Positions 52,401 through 61,319 of a stretch of 64,000 nt of DNA are shown one piece after another. The notes under the pieces were generated by a model. That model was given only the letters and a program-made list of their open reading frames with translations. It did no database searches and was not told the DNA's origin. The position numbers and the translations under genes were made by a program. Source of the DNA: Mycobacterium sp. 1100029.7 (lineage in GTDB: Bacteria > Actinomycetota > Actinomycetes > Mycobacteriales > Mycobacteriaceae); assembly GCF_001665235.1 (NCBI RefSeq), contig NZ_LZSC01000028.1, positions 62,001-126,000 of the forward strand, written 5' to 3'. Position 1 is the first letter of the stretch; each line of letters starts with the position of its first letter.

Positions 52401-55313
52401 GGAGTCGTCGACGCCCACCCGCTCCAGCCCGAGGACTTCGGCGTAGATCGCGGCCAGAATGTGCTCGACAGGGTTGGACGGTGGGCGGTATTCCGCGTCG
52501 CGGTACTCCGGCGCCCGCAGGGCGCGGGTATCGAGTTTGCCGTTGACCGTTAGCGGCAACGCGTCGAGGACCACGATTGCGACCGGGACCATGTAGGCCG
52601 GGAGCTGTTCGGCCAACCGCGCACGCGCGTGGTCGACATCGACGGTCCCGAGCCTCGACTCGGTGACATAGCCCACCAGCTTCTTGTCACCCGGGCGGTC
52701 TTCGCGCACGATCACGACTGCCTGGTCGACACCGTCCAAACCTGCTAACGCAGTGCGGATTTCACCGACCTCGATGCGGTAGCCGCGAATCTTGACCTGC
52801 TCGTCGGCGCGCCCGATGTAGCGCAGCTGCCCGTCGGCATCCCAGTGCACCAGGTCGCCGGTGCGATACATACGCACCCCGGAGGCGAACGGGCAGGCCA
52901 CGAACCGCGACGCCGTCAACCCGGCCCGGCGCAAATACCCGACACCGAGTCCGCGCCCGGCCACATACAACTCACCCACCACGCCCGGCGGGACCGGCCG
53001 CAGCCAGCCGTCCAGTACGAACAGCGCCGCGCCGGGCACCGGTGCGCCGATCGGTGGAGTGCCCGATCCTGCGGTCAGCGCAGCGCTGACGGTCACGCAC
53101 AAGGTGGTCTCAGTCGGTCCGTAGGCATTCGTCATCACCCGCCCCGGCGCCCACCGATCCACCAACTCCGCCGCGCACGCCTCAGCAGCCACCACCAACG
53201 CCACCGACTCCAACCCGTCTAACGACAACGCCGACAACGCCGACGGCGTCTGATGCAACACACTGACCCGCTCGGCGATCAACAAAGCCTGAAACTCTTC
53301 AGCGACCGCAGCCACCGCCTCAGGCACGATCACCAACCGGCTCCCATGCAGCAACGCACCCCAGATCTCCTCGACCGACGCGTCAAACGCATACGAATAC
53401 CACTGCGACCACACCTGACCCGGACCCGACGGCAACCCCACATGCAACGACTCCAACAACTGCGTCACATTACGATGAGTCGTCCCAACCCCTTTGGGCA
53501 CACCCGTCGTCCCCGACGTATACACAATATGGGCGATGTCATCAGGCGCCGGCCCCACCAACGCCGCACCCGGCGACGCGACCAAAACCGGGTCCTCGAC
53601 ATCGACCACCACCAACCCATACCCATCAAAACGCGCACCCAACACCGCAGTACTGACCGCCGCCACCGGACACGCATCGGCAACCATGAACTCAACCCGC
53701 GAATCCGGCACCGCCGGATCAATCGGCAAATACGCCGCACCCGACTTCAACACCGCCAAAATCGCCACAATCGCCTCAGCCGAACGCGTGAACAACACCG
53801 CCACACACTCACCCGGACCCGCACCCAACCCAACAAGCCGGCGCCCCAACCGATCAGCCGCCTCGTCCAACTCCCGATACGACATCAACCGACCCGCACA
53901 ACTGACCGCCACCGCCTCCGGCGTACGCGCCACCTGCCCCGCAAACAACTCCGGGATCGACACACCCACCACCGACCGACCCAACACCGCACGATTACCC
54001 AACACATCCAAACGCGCCCGCTCCCCCACACCGAGTAACGGCACCTCGCTCAGGACCACCGAGGGTTCGGCCGGTAGCAGACGCGCGAAGAGCGATTCCA
54101 AACGACTGATGTGGCCGACGATTTCGCCCGCGCCGTACCGGTCCGGGTTCCAGGAGAAGTGAACTCGCGGCGCACCATCACCCAACTGTGGATAGATGTT
54201 GAGGGCGATGTCCTGGATCGGGAAATTGCTCAATATGTTGCAGATGGCTTGGGACTGACCAAAATACAGGGGGGCCGCGAAGTCGAGCACATTGACCACG
54301 GGCCCGAACTCGAGATTCGTGTCGGGACGGGAGCCGTCGCCGATGATGTCCGGGAAGCCCCGGAACTGTTGATGCCGCAGTGCCCCGACGACGGCCTTAC
54401 CCACCCGATCGGTCAGTGCGCCGATCGTGTCGGTGTCGGCGACGTCGATTACCAACGGCACCATGTTCGACACCATGCCGGCGCAGTTCTTCAGGGCGGC
54501 GGTGGTGCGCGCAGAAACCGGCAGTGACAACGACACCGTCTGCTGCCCGGTGGTTTTCGCCAAGAACACGGCCATCGCAGCGACGACCCTGGCGACGTCG
54601 AACTGACCCTGCTGACGCGGACACGCCAGTTCGCGCACCAGCGGGTGGCGTGGGGCCACCGCCCGCTGCCTGCCCGACAGGTCGATGATTTCCGGGGAGC
54701 CGCGCACGACCCCGGCCCAGTACTCGGCATCGGCGTGACTGCGTGAGGACTGCCGATATTTCTCGTCGGCAGTGCGGATCACGTCGAATTCGGAGAAGTC
54801 GACTTCGCCGGGTTCGGCAGCCGGCCCCGAATAGGCGGCGGCGACCTGGCGGATGAAGGTGTAGGCGCCGTAGCCGTCGAGCAGCACGTGGTGCGCGCGC
54901 AGATAGAAGTAGGACAGGTTCTCGGTGACGCGTAACAGCACGAAATTGGTGAGGCGCTCATTGACGAGATCGACAGGGCGGCGGTAGTCCTCGTTCATCC
55001 AGCTCTGCGCGGCGGCAACGGGATCGGCTGCGCCCCGCACGTCGACACACTGCAGGGTGTGCGGAATCGAGTGGTCGAGCAGGAAGACCGGTTCACCGTC
55101 GTCCAGGGAAAGCCGCGCGCACGGTGTGCCGAACCGGGTAGCCGCCGATTCGCATGCGGCCATGAGCCTTTCGGCATCGACGTGGTGATCGATCTCGACG
55201 TAACCGGCGAAGTTGTAGGGAACTTCGGGTTGCAGTTCCTGGGCGACCCATATCGATCGCTGCGCTGGAGTCAGGGATCCCAACAGCTCCGGTTGGGTAC
55301 CGTAGTTGAGCAT
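46446..55313 (-). CDS. two-module nonribosomal peptide synthetase with terminal reductase
   Basis: A 2955-residue NRPS. Order: starter condensation domain (~10-420; HHVLLDG at 141-147), adenylation 1 (~428-932), carrier 1 (Ser ~979), epimerisation domain (~1015-1460; [20 protein letters not shown]), condensation 2 (~1490-1900; HHIVLDGWS), adenylation 2 (~1919-2423), carrier 2 (Ser ~2470), reductase (~2515-2955; [14 protein letters not shown]). The two adenylation domains are almost identical, so both modules should load the same amino acid. A hand-read specificity code is D-A-E-H-V-A-A-L-C-K, nearest to lysine/ornithine types such as DAESIGSVCK, at low confidence. Predicted product: an acylated D,L-dipeptide aldehyde or alcohol. 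Confidence 0.92.
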   Translation of the reverse strand: MLNYGTQPELLGSLTPAQRSIWVAQELQPEVPYNFAGYVEIDHHVDAERLMAACESAATRFGTPCARLSLDDGEPVFLLDHSIPHTLQCVDVRGAADPVAAAQSWMNEDYRRPVDLVNERLTNFVLLRVTENLSYFYLRAHHVLLDGYGAYTFIRQVAAAYSGPAAEPGEVDFSEFDVIRTADEKYRQSSRSHADAEYWAGVVRGSPEIIDLSGRQRAVAPRHPLVRELACPRQQGQFDVARVVAAMAVFLAKTTGQQTVSLSLPVSARTTAALKNCAGMVSNMVPLVIDVADTDTIGALTDRVGKAVVGALRHQQFRGFPDIIGDGSRPDTNLEFGPVVNVLDFAAPLYFGQSQAICNILSNFPIQDIALNIYPQLGDGAPRVHFSWNPDRYGAGEIVGHISRLESLFARLLPAEPSVVLSEVPLLGVGERARLDVLGNRAVLGRSVVGVSIPELFAGQVARTPEAVAVSCAGRLMSYRELDEAADRLGRRLVGLGAGPGECVAVLFTRSAEAIVAILAVLKSGAAYLPIDPAVPDSRVEFMVADACPVAAVSTAVLGARFDGYGLVVVDVEDPVLVASPGAALVGPAPDDIAHIVYTSGTTGVPKGVGTTHRNVTQLLESLHVGLPSGPGQVWSQWYSYAFDASVEEIWGALLHGSRLVIVPEAVAAVAEEFQALLIAERVSVLHQTPSALSALSLDGLESVALVVAAEACAAELVDRWAPGRVMTNAYGPTETTLCVTVSAALTAGSGTPPIGAPVPGAALFVLDGWLRPVPPGVVGELYVAGRGLGVGYLRRAGLTASRFVACPFASGVRMYRTGDLVHWDADGQLRYIGRADEQVKIRGYRIEVGEIRTALAGLDGVDQAVVIVREDRPGDKKLVGYVTESRLGTVDVDHARARLAEQLPAYMVPVAIVVLDALPLTVNGKLDTRALRAPEYRDAEYRPPSNPVEHILAAIYAEVLGLERVGVDDSFFDLGGDSILSMRIVARARAAGVLCRPRDIFVEQTVAGLARVATIASGGGTVDAGVGPVVATPIMRWLHSVDGPVDEFNQTMIVQAPRGVTDAEVEVVLQALLDRHAMLRLCVEDDGGGDWSLHVPDAGSVLAGDCLQVVAALSDETLAHARSLLNPGAGVMVRALWITSTSQLALIIHHLAVDGVSWRILLEDLNIAWSQHRGGQPVALPADGTSFARWSSLLDEHARRPDVTAHAQVWREVTAIAPLLPAVRPDVDTHAVAGTLSQTLDTETTQMLLGPVPAAFHAGAQDILLIAFGLAVSEYLGADGAPIGIDVEGHGRRELAEVQVDLSRTVGWFTAKHPVALSVAGLAWTEITAGATALGALLKGAKEQLRALPDGISYGLLRYLNDEVHLDGPDPTIAFNYLGRLGGPVDLSTELWRPSTDTLSAGAAATAVPMPLSHAVTLDAGILDSEIGPNLRAHWTWAPSVLDQNQAKRLSRLWFEALEGICAHVRRGGGGLTPTDILPARLTQQQIDDLAQHQRIADVLPLTPLQQGLFFHATVAKSSGVDFYAPQVNIGLAGPLDEVRLREAIHSVVARHPHLAARFCPQFDPPVQIIPADAVPAWRYVELDGVDIREQVQRLCAAERAAVCDLDVPPVFRAALVRTGPQQHRFILTNHHIVLDGWSLPVLLQEIFASYDGQRLPAPVPYRRFVTWLADRDLDAAKQAWGDVLADFDTPTLVGSHDVRQLGHRGVSSFRLSEHATQALTRLARAHHTTVNTVLQAGWAQLLMWLTGQHDVVFGATVSGRPADVAGAESLVGLAINTVPVRARAGTLTTTADLLGQLHEDHQQTLEHQHLALRDIHRITGHEQLFDTLFVYENYPIDTAAAGVLGELAITEFTTHESTHYPLTLQATPGPELGLRVEYDAGQFDPESVATLIDRLQRLLSSMAADPSRRLSGVDVLGVGERARLDVLGNCAVLGRSVVGVSIPELFAGQVARTPEAVAVSCAGRLMSYRELDEAADRLGRRLVGLGAGPGECVAVLFTRSAEAIVAILAVLKSGAAYLPIDPAVPDSRVEFMVADACPVAAVSTAVLGARFDGYGLVVVDVEDPVLVASPGGALVGPAPDDIAHIVYTSGTTGVPKGVGTTHRNVTQLLESLHVGLPSGPGQVWSQWYSYAFDASVEEIWGALLHGSRLVIVPEAVAAVAEEFQALLIAERVSVLHQTPSALSALSLDGLESVALVVAAEACAAELVDRWAPGRVMTNAYGPTETTLCVTVSAALTAGSGTPPIGAPVPGAALFVLDGWLRPVPPGVVGELYVAGRGLGVGYLRRAGLTASRFVACPFASGVRMYRTGDLVHWDADGQLRYIGRADEQVKIRGYRIEVGEIRTALAGLDGVDQAVVIVREDRPGDKKLVGYVTESRLGTVDVDHARARLAEQLPAYMVPVAIVVLDALPLTVNGKLDTRALPAPSYHGAEYRAPSTAVEQDLAAIYGQILGLERVGVDDSFFDLGGDSISAMRVIATINNTLDTSLTVRVLFDAPSVSALSRQLDRHTVDPRFAAVHGTEPVEIHAADLTLDKFLDAATLSAATELPGPSAETRTVLLTGATGFLGRYLVLEWLEQLELVDGTLICLVRGKSDADALRRLERIFDSGDPRLLEHFRQLAAGHLRVIAGDKADADLGLDRSTWQQLAETVDMIVDSAALVNGVLPYSELFGPNVGGTAELIRLALSTKLKPYTYVSTANVGDPVERSVFTEDADIRVISPTRSNDGSSVTGYANSKWAGEVLLREAHDLSGLPVLVFRSAMILADTSYLGQINVSDLVTRTVLSLVATGVAPASFYERDANGNRQRAHYDGLPVGFVAEAITTLGAQTVDGFATYHVMNPHDDGIGLDEYVDWLIQAGYPIERINDFNEWLRRFEAGLRELPDRQRQHSVLQILQSAGPQYMRPATPIRTASAPTDRFRAAVQEAKIGPDNDIPHVSAPMIVKYVTDLQLLGLL
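48044..49559 (-). repeat. 1516-base direct repeat, copy within adenylation domain 2
   Basis: Near-perfect copy of 52517-54032 at an offset of 4473 bases; by eye only three differences (in the stretches near 49030, 49087 and 49520). It spans the whole second adenylation domain. Both ends are sharp. Confidence 0.9.
52517..54032 (-). repeat. 1516-base direct repeat, copy within adenylation domain 1
   Basis: Partner of 48044-49559. The protein differences are Ala/Gly in the ASPGxALVG stretch and Arg/Cys in LGNxAVLGR. The identity stops sharply at both ends, where condensation and carrier domains differ between modules. Confidence 0.9.
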
Positions 55314-55327
55314 TTACGCCGACCGCA

Positions 55328-56266
55328 CTAGGCGTGGCTGTCCAGGTAGCCCCCGCGACGAAAGAACTTCTCCCCACAGCACTCGACGCCGTCCGACGAG
55401 CGGATGCGAGAGATCAGCAAGCCACGATTGCCACCCCGGCGCGTGTCCGACCCGCACACCACCACACCGCCTTCTTCCTGAACCATCACCCGGCCGGGTG
55501 TACCGCCGTAACGGGCATCGGACACACGCGCCTCGAGGACTTCGATCCGTTCACCCCGGTAGAAGCAGAACGCGCGAGGATAGGGGTCGGACAAGGCGCG
55601 CACGAACCGCTCGAGGTCTTCGGCGGGCCAGCTCCAGTCGATCAGACTGTCGCGCTCGGCGCGCTTGTGGAAGTAGGACCGCTCAGCCTTGTTCTGCGGG
55701 CGGAAAACCGCATTGCCGGACTCCAACGCCCGCAACGCTTCGTCGAGGGCACCGGGAATCAGATCCATCCCGCGCATCACCAACTCGGTGCCGGTGTCCG
55801 TCGGACCGATCGGCAGCGAACGCTGCACCAGGATGTCCCCGGTGTCCAGGCCGTCGTCCATCCGGTGCACGGTCAACCCGAACTCGGCTTCACCACTGAT
55901 CAATGCCCACAACACCGGGGAGAACCCGGTGAATTTCGGCAGCAACGAGTCATGAAGGTTCAGGGTGCCGTGCCGAGGCAGGTCGTACAGCTCGGCCGGC
56001 ATCCGGTGATACCAGCTGTTGACGACGATGACGTCGGGCTCGAAATGCCCGACCAAATCGATCGTCTCGGCATCCACCCGCTCAGCGAAATGCACGGGGA
56101 TGCCGTGCTCGCGCGCGAGTGCGTCGACGGGCGCCGACCAAATCGCTTTGTACGACTCCCGGCTGGCCGGATGAGTGACGGCGAGCACGACCTCGTGCTC
56201 GAGGTCGATCAGCGCTTGAAGAGTCTTGAATCCCCAGGTCTGGAATCCGAAAAACACGATGCGCAT
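55328..56266 (-). CDS. formyltransferase (Fmt / FxbA-like)
   Basis: A 312-residue protein with IVFFGFQTWGFKTLQALI, VVNSWYHRMPAELYDLPRHGTLNLHDSLLPKFTGFSPVLWALISGE, and DDGLDTGDIL. The N...H...D catalytic set of N10-formyl-tetrahydrofolate formyltransferases is present. It is not the housekeeping tRNA enzyme in context: it lies 14 bases before the NRPS gene. Mycobacterial FxbA and coelichelin CchA formylate hydroxy-ornithine for siderophores; a similar role is inferred. An ornithine hydroxylase gene is not in this window. Confidence 0.86.
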   Translation of the reverse strand: MRIVFFGFQTWGFKTLQALIDLEHEVVLAVTHPASRESYKAIWSAPVDALAREHGIPVHFAERVDAETIDLVGHFEPDVIVVNSWYHRMPAELYDLPRHGTLNLHDSLLPKFTGFSPVLWALISGEAEFGLTVHRMDDGLDTGDILVQRSLPIGPTDTGTELVMRGMDLIPGALDEALRALESGNAVFRPQNKAERSYFHKRAERDSLIDWSWPAEDLERFVRALSDPYPRAFCFYRGERIEVLEARVSDARYGGTPGRVMVQEEGGVVVCGSDTRRGGNRGLLISRIRSSDGVECCGEKFFRRGGYLDSHA

Positions 56267-56340
56267 CGCAAAACCCACTCACTGATTGCCCGGCCGGACC
56301 GCGCCCTGCCGAGCACCGCCCACAACGGGAAGACCTTACC

Positions 56341-56359
56341 TTAGGCTTCCCTAACCTGC
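56341..56359 (-). promoter_or_regulatory. IdeR-like iron box
   Basis: TTAGGCTTCCCTAACCTGC matches the mycobacterial IdeR consensus TTAGGTTAGGCTAACCTAA at 13 of 19 positions, 14 of 19 when degenerate positions are allowed. It lies 75 bases upstream of the formyltransferase ATG, suggesting iron-dependent repression of the formyltransferase-NRPS operon. Confidence 0.6.
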
Positions 56360-56385
56360 GAACCCGACGAACGCGGCAGCAATCA

Positions 56386-57843
56386 TCACGCGGCCGGCGT
56401 CGGCACCGTCGGCCTTCGGGGCAGCATGGCCGCGGGAACGATCGTCAAGGCGGCCAGTCCCGTGGCGACGACGAAGACCACGGTGTAGGCGTGCGCGATG
56501 CCGGCGCCGTCGTGGCGGTTGATTTGGTTGGTCAGCAGCATCGCCAGGATCGCGGCCCCGGTGGCGCCACCCACTTGATCGTTGATGCCCAACAGCGTCG
56601 TGGCCCGCGCGATCTGTTGCGGCGCCAACGACTGCACGCACCCCCCGGACAGTGGCGTCGCGACGCAGCCGACCCCTAGGCCCATGACCAGCAGGCCGGC
56701 CAACAGCGTCGGCGAATATGCGGCTTGGCGCGCGACGCCGAAGGTGAAGACGCCCAAACCCGCTGCCATGACCGGGAATCCGATCACCACCATGCGGCCG
56801 GGCCCGAATTTGTCCATCACCGCCCCGGCCAGCGGCGTGGTCACGACGACGCCGATTCCCATTGCGATCAGGTGCAGTCCCGACTGCATCGGCGTCTGGT
56901 GCAGCGCGACCTGGAAGTAACTCGGGACAAGCAGCAAGACGCCGACGTAGGTGGCGGCGAAGATCAGCAGCGTCAGGTTGGACAGCGCGACGACGCGGTT
57001 CTTCAGCAATCCCAGGTCGACGAGCGGGTGCTTGGTGCGGCGCCCGGCGTGAAAGACGAAGGCAGCGATCATCGCCAGACCGAGTGCGACCGGCAGCACC
57101 ACGTGCAGATCGGCGGCCGTGCGGTGCTCCGGGATGGCGGACACTCCGCCCAGCAGGACCGCCACTCCAGGAGACAACAACAGCATGCCGATGACGTCGA
57201 AGGCCTCCGACGGCTCGGGGCGATCTTTGGGAAACATCAGCGCCGCGAGTGCCAGGGTGATGAGTCCGATCGGCAGGTTGACCAGGAAGATCCACTTCCA
57301 GCCGTAGTTGCCGATCAACCACCCGCCCAGGATGGGGCCGCCGATGGGGCCGAGCAGGAACGGGACCGCTCCGATGGCCACCAGGCGGCCGAGCCGCTTG
57401 GGACCTGCCTCGCGGGTCACGATCACAAAACTCAGCGGCGACAGTATTCCGCCGCCGATTCCTTGCATGACTCGGAAAGCGATGAGTAGTGCGATGTTTG
57501 GCGCGATGGTGCACAGCAGCGAAGCCACCGTGAACACGGCGACCGCGCCGATGAAGAGTCGCTTGGTGCCGAACCGGTCGGCGGCCCAACCGGTTACCGG
57601 GACGACGGCCGCGAACGCCAGGAGGTATCCCGCGATGGTCCAGGACACGACGGCCGGCGTGGACCCGAATTCGGCGGCGAAGGTGCGTTGGGCGACGGCG
57701 ACCGCGGTCGAGTCCAGGAAGCCCATCAGGGCGGCCAGGCCGCACACCGCACCGATCTCGAGCAGCCGGGCGTCCAGCTTGTCGGGGTGGTCGGTCGCAT
57801 CCGCGTCCGACTGTCCGATGGTTACCGAAGACGCGTCGTTCAT
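56386..57843 (-). CDS. DHA2-family MFS exporter
   Basis: About 485 residues with 14 predicted membrane helices, as in the DHA2 drug-exporter group: GLAALMGFLDSTAVAVAQRTFA in helix 1, WTIAGYLLAFAAVVPVTGWAADRFG (motif A), and GPIGGPILGGWLIGNYGWKWIF (motif C). It is on the same strand directly upstream of the formyltransferase gene, but the IdeR-like box lies between them, so it may have its own promoter. It is a candidate exporter of the NRPS product. Confidence 0.88.
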   Translation of the reverse strand: MNDASSVTIGQSDADATDHPDKLDARLLEIGAVCGLAALMGFLDSTAVAVAQRTFAAEFGSTPAVVSWTIAGYLLAFAAVVPVTGWAADRFGTKRLFIGAVAVFTVASLLCTIAPNIALLIAFRVMQGIGGGILSPLSFVIVTREAGPKRLGRLVAIGAVPFLLGPIGGPILGGWLIGNYGWKWIFLVNLPIGLITLALAALMFPKDRPEPSEAFDVIGMLLLSPGVAVLLGGVSAIPEHRTAADLHVVLPVALGLAMIAAFVFHAGRRTKHPLVDLGLLKNRVVALSNLTLLIFAATYVGVLLLVPSYFQVALHQTPMQSGLHLIAMGIGVVVTTPLAGAVMDKFGPGRMVVIGFPVMAAGLGVFTFGVARQAAYSPTLLAGLLVMGLGVGCVATPLSGGCVQSLAPQQIARATTLLGINDQVGGATGAAILAMLLTNQINRHDGAGIAHAYTVVFVVATGLAALTIVPAAMLPRRPTVPTPAA

Positions 57844-57900
57844 AGCGTTGCCGAGCATATAGACGCCCGGCTGCTCGTCCGAAATGGACGGATCGGGCAG

Positions 57901-58176
57901 CTAGTCCTTCGACTTGTCGGAGTCGTCTTCGTCGGAGTCGTCCTTATCGGAGTCGTCCTTATCGGAGTCGTCGTTGTCGGAGTCGTCCTTGTCGTCTTTA
58001 TCACCGGACTCGTCGAGCTTGTCGGCGAACTTTGTCAGGAGCTGACCCAGTTTCCGGGCCTCCTCGGCCGACAACGAGTCCTCGAATACCTGGTCTTCCT
58101 CGTCGGAGATGCGCTCAAGGCAAACCGCGTTGCTCTTGAGACTGACATCCCACCGGCTTCCCTCTTGATCAGCCAT
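57901..58176 (-). CDS. small acidic protein with DDSDK repeats
   Basis: A 91-residue protein. The N-terminal half (EEDQVFEDSLSAEEARKLGQLLTKFADKLDE) is helical and may be a small domain. The last ~30 residues repeat DDSDK or DDSDE about five times, coded by a 15-base tandem repeat. Likely disordered, possibly metal- or protein-binding. ATG at 58174-58176. Shortly before the exporter gene on the same strand. No family recognised. Confidence 0.75.
   Translation of the reverse strand: MADQEGSRWDVSLKSNAVCLERISDEEDQVFEDSLSAEEARKLGQLLTKFADKLDESGDKDDKDDSDNDDSDKDDSDKDDSDEDDSDKSKD
57917..57991 (-). repeat. five 15-base tandem repeats
   Basis: Five units of TCGGAGTCGTCxxxx in phase with the codons of the DDSDx repeats. 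Copy number could vary between strains. Confidence 0.9.
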
Positions 58177-58297
58177 TCGATCCCACCTTTCGTGTAGCAA
58201 CCTGTGTTCACCACGATGGCGCCCCGCGCGCTGCTCAGTTGTTTACCCACTTTGCTCGCTCTGGCCGCAGGAACGTCGGTGCATTAGCGTCGTCGGC

Positions 58298-58786
58298 GTG
58301 ACCCTCAAAAACATCGCCCTGACCACGCTCGACGGCAAGCCGACCACGCTGGCCGAATTGTCGGACGGCGCAACGCTGGTCGTGAACGTCGCGTCCAAAT
58401 GCGGGCTGACACCGCAATACACGGCGCTGGAGAAGTTGGCAAAGGACTACAGCGACCGCGGCCTGACGGTGGTCGGCGTCCCGTGCAACCAGTTCATGGG
58501 ACAGGAGCCCGGCACGGCAGAGGAGATCCAAGAGTTCTGCTCGACGAGCTACGGGGTGACGTTCCCGTTGCTGGCGAAGACCGACGTCAACGGCGACAAT
58601 CGGCACCCGCTGTACGCCGAGCTGACCCAGACTCCCGACGCCGATGGTGCGGCCGGGGACATTCAGTGGAACTTCGAGAAGTTCCTGCTGGCGCCCGACG
58701 GCGCGGTGGTCAATCGGTTCCGGCCGCGCACCGAACCGGACGCTCCCGAGATCATCAGCGCTATCGAGACGGTGCTGCCCCGGTAG
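58298..58786 (+). CDS. glutathione peroxidase family (thiol peroxidase)
   Basis: A 162-residue thioredoxin-fold peroxidase: NVASKCGLTPQY with a cysteine where animal enzymes use selenocysteine, GVPCNQFMGQEPGTAEEI and WNFEKFLLAPDG, giving the Cys-Gln-Trp-Asn catalytic set. Mycobacteria lack glutathione, so it most likely uses thioredoxin or mycothiol to reduce hydroperoxides. GTG start. The 246 bases after it hold no gene I can support. Confidence 0.9.
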   Translation: MTLKNIALTTLDGKPTTLAELSDGATLVVNVASKCGLTPQYTALEKLAKDYSDRGLTVVGVPCNQFMGQEPGTAEEIQEFCSTSYGVTFPLLAKTDVNGDNRHPLYAELTQTPDADGAAGDIQWNFEKFLLAPDGAVVNRFRPRTEPDAPEIISAIETVLPR

Positions 58787-59032
58787 ACCCCGGCGCAGCT
58801 CCCCAAGTCGTCTCCTGGGCCCACGTGCCCGGGATCATCGGCAGGCTGGGGATCGCTCCCGAATTCGTCACCGGCCAGGGTAGTCAGCCTTGTTGCGTGT
58901 TAACCGGCGAACAGCGGCAACAAACCCGTGTGCTGCCAAGCGGGTGGTTCCCGACGGTCCGTTGTGATCTAAAAAATTGGCAATAATGCCATGCTTTGAT
59001 TGTCGATCAGCCGTCGTAATTCGGGGGTAGTG

Positions 59033-59377
59033 ATGAGTCCAGAAGAAGTGGTGCGTGCCCAGCTGAGCGCCTGGTCCACCATGGATGCCGAGCAGATCCT
59101 GAGCTATTTCAGCGATGAGGCGGTGTTGGTCGATCCGACGGGCACGTACACGGGGCGAGAAGGCGTCGGCTGGTGGGTCCGCGAACATGTCAATCGCATG
59201 GACGCAGCCGACCTTGCAGTAGTCAATCTATTAGTCAACGAGGGCATGGTGATGGTGGAGCGCATCGACCGCTTCATCTACGACGGCAAGAACGTATCCG
59301 CCCGCTGCATGGGAACTTTCGAGGTTGTTGGCGACAAGATAGTTGCATGGCGCGACTACTTCGACATGCCGAGTTGA
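59033..59377 (+). CDS. SnoaL/limonene-epoxide-hydrolase-like protein
   Basis: A 114-residue NTF2-fold protein: QLSAWSTMDAEQILSYFSDEAVLVDPTGTYTGREGVGWWV, then KIVAWRDYFDMPS. The final WRDYFD matches the conserved limonene-1,2-epoxide hydrolase end with an aspartate. The actual substrate is unknown. The ATG at 59033 is preferred over one 33 bases upstream. Stands alone before the catabolic patch. Confidence 0.78.
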   Translation: MSPEEVVRAQLSAWSTMDAEQILSYFSDEAVLVDPTGTYTGREGVGWWVREHVNRMDAADLAVVNLLVNEGMVMVERIDRFIYDGKNVSARCMGTFEVVGDKIVAWRDYFDMPS

Positions 59378-59484
59378 TGCCAAAGTGGGGAGCCGCGACA
59401 GGCCGCGCCGCCAGCGCGACCGAATCCGGCCACTCACGCCGACGACCGTCGGTCTCGTAGACGTACAGGCCGGCAGCCCGGTAC

Positions 59485-59513
59485 GCTAATAGCTTACCAA
59501 CAATGCTAACTAT
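59485..59513 (+). promoter_or_regulatory. possible MarR operator before the marR gene
   Basis: AT-rich block GCTAATAGC and GCTAAC, with GCTAA elements like those upstream of the flavin reductase remnant (62862-62884). Low GC against its surroundings. Confidence 0.4.
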
Positions 59514-59542
59514 CTAATGTTTCCAGACAAGGGAGATCACCC

Positions 59543-60088
59543 GTGGCCCGGCGTGCTACAACGACGTTGTCGCAACTGTTGAACGAGGGTGGGGGGGACG
59601 CCGATTTCCGCCGGCTGGTCTACAACATGTTGGCGTTCAGCTCGCGGATCAATTACGTCCGTGACGGCCTTGGCGAACTGATTGGGGTGAGCGGTACTCA
59701 GTACTCCACGCTCATTACGATTCGCATGCTCAAAGAGGAGCGGCGCAGTACCGCAATCGTTGACATTGCCGACTATCTGCATGTCACAGGAGCTTTCGTG
59801 ACGTCGGAGGTCAACAAGCTCGTTGATGCCGGACTCGTGACGAAGAGCCCAGACGAGACCGATCGGCGGCGCGTGTCGCTGTCGATCACCCGACTTGGCG
59901 AGAAGCGTCTCCAGAAGCTGCTGGAGGATCAGGTACCGGTCAACGACATATTATTCGCACACGTCTCTCGACGGGAGTTCGAGACGTTGTGCTCGGTGTT
60001 CGCTCGGCTGGTCAGTCAGGGTGACGCGGCGACAATGGAAATGAACTATCGCCTCAAGAAGCTCGCGACCGAATCGCGAGTTAAGTGA
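59543..60088 (+). CDS. MarR-family transcriptional regulator
   Basis: A 181-residue winged-helix protein: IVDIADYLHVTGAFVTSEVNKLVDAGLVTKSPDETDRRRVSLSITRLGEK is the MarR DNA-binding wing. GTG start after GGGAGA. Codon use is less GC-rich than in the core genes. Divergent catabolic neighbours (amidohydrolase, flavin monooxygenase) suggest it controls their expression in response to an aromatic ligand. Confidence 0.87.
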   Translation: MARRATTTLSQLLNEGGGDADFRRLVYNMLAFSSRINYVRDGLGELIGVSGTQYSTLITIRMLKEERRSTAIVDIADYLHVTGAFVTSEVNKLVDAGLVTKSPDETDRRRVSLSITRLGEKRLQKLLEDQVPVNDILFAHVSRREFETLCSVFARLVSQGDAATMEMNYRLKKLATESRVK

Positions 60089-60155
60089 CGAGGTTGGTAA
60101 GGGTAAGCGAGAGTCCCGTTGGCGGGCGGTAACTAGTCCGGCCGCCACACGGAAC

Positions 60156-61166
60156 TTATGGGTTCTCGCCGGGTCGTGGGGGGATGCGGAAGAGTCGTTC
60201 GGCGTTACCGTGGGCGATGAGTTCGCGCTCGTGATCGCCGACTTCCAGCAGGCCGAGGAATTCGTGGCCCTCTTCCATGGCGCTGAAGGGGTAGTCAGTG
60301 GAAAACAGGATGCGGTCGGCTCCGACGAGTCGTTGCACAGGGGTGAACATGGACATCCAGTTCCACCCGCCAAAGGTGTAGTAGAAGTTGGACTGCAGGT
60401 AATGGCGCAGCGAATGGTCGAGCCCGGTGACCGACTGAGGGAAGTTGCGCTCGATCCGCGGCAGCAGCATGGGGATGGTTTCGCCGTGGTGGCCAAGGAT
60501 GATCTGCAGATCCGGGAAACGGTCGAAGACACCGCCGAAGATCATGCGCAGGGCGTGAGTACCTGTTTCGTGGTGCCAACCCCACCCTGAGCCGGCGAAG
60601 CGCATTCGAACGTCAGCCGAGAATTCTCCCGAGTACGCCGCCTCGATCACGGCAGGCGGAGGTGGCGTCGGATGCAGGAACAGCGGCACGTTCAGGCGCT
60701 CGACGGCCGCGAACAGGACATCGAACACCGGGTTGTCCAGGTACCGACCTCGGGAGTGGCCACTTATCACCGCGCCGACGAACCCCTCGCCCACCGCTCG
60801 CGCCAACTCCTCGGCGGCGGCCTCCGGATCTGACGTCGGCAGCACCGCCAGCCCCGCGAACCGGCCGGGCCAGGCTCGGACAGCCTTTGCCAGTTCGTCG
60901 TTCGCAGCACGGGCGGCCTGGACGGCTTCGGCCGGCTCGAGCGGTTCGATTCCCGGGGCGGTCAGCGAAAGCACCTGCATACCCATCCCCGCCCGATCCA
61001 TCGCGGCAATCCGACCGGCCGCGACGTCCAACAGCTCCGACACCGCGGTCTCGTACCCCTGCGTCTCGGCCATCCCCCTGGCCCCGCCCTCGATCAGCGC
61101 GCGAGTGGCGAAGTGCTCCTCGACACCGATCGTCCGAGACACGAAATTGGATTTGTACAACGGCAT
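60156..61166 (-). CDS. amidohydrolase-2 family decarboxylase/hydrolase
   Basis: A 336-residue metal-dependent barrel: EEHFATRAL (metal-binding HxH-type start, here E-x-H), a middle FLHPTPPP, LGHHGETIP and STDYPFSAMEEGHEF with the metal aspartate. This is the ACMSD / gamma-resorcylate / 2,3-dihydroxybenzoate decarboxylase family, which removes carboxyl groups from aromatic acids. GAGGAG lies before the ATG. Next to a flavin monooxygenase gene on the same strand, hence a joint role in aromatic acid breakdown is inferred. Confidence 0.85.
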   Translation of the reverse strand: MPLYKSNFVSRTIGVEEHFATRALIEGGARGMAETQGYETAVSELLDVAAGRIAAMDRAGMGMQVLSLTAPGIEPLEPAEAVQAARAANDELAKAVRAWPGRFAGLAVLPTSDPEAAAEELARAVGEGFVGAVISGHSRGRYLDNPVFDVLFAAVERLNVPLFLHPTPPPPAVIEAAYSGEFSADVRMRFAGSGWGWHHETGTHALRMIFGGVFDRFPDLQIILGHHGETIPMLLPRIERNFPQSVTGLDHSLRHYLQSNFYYTFGGWNWMSMFTPVQRLVGADRILFSTDYPFSAMEEGHEFLGLLEVGDHERELIAHGNAERLFRIPPRPGENP

Positions 61167-61218
61167 GAATTCTCCTCGACGCTAGATAGGAAATGCACGA
61201 TCGGGCTGCATCCTGGAC

Positions 61219-61252
61219 ACTTGAGGAATTCGACCGACACACGCCCTCAAGT
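61219..61252. promoter_or_regulatory. inverted repeat between amidohydrolase and monooxygenase genes
   Basis: ACTTGAGG (61219-61226) and CCTCAAGT (61245-61252), a perfect eight-base inverted repeat with an 18-base spacer, upstream of the amidohydrolase gene. May be an operator or a weak hairpin. Confidence 0.4.
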
Positions 61253-61319
61253 ACTCAAACGAGCCGAGTACGCGACCCTGCAGCCCAAATCGGCAACGCC
61301 ACCACGGACGAAATCGCAG

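Noticed and set aside
46446..57843. Locus as the exochelin or mycobactin cluster
   Set aside because: Only two modules with a reductase end, no salicylate loading, no exochelin-type multi-module NRPS pair and no hydroxylase in the window.
57917..57991. Short tandem repeats as a CRISPR array
   Set aside because: There are no unique spacers; the units are contiguous and in phase with a coding frame.
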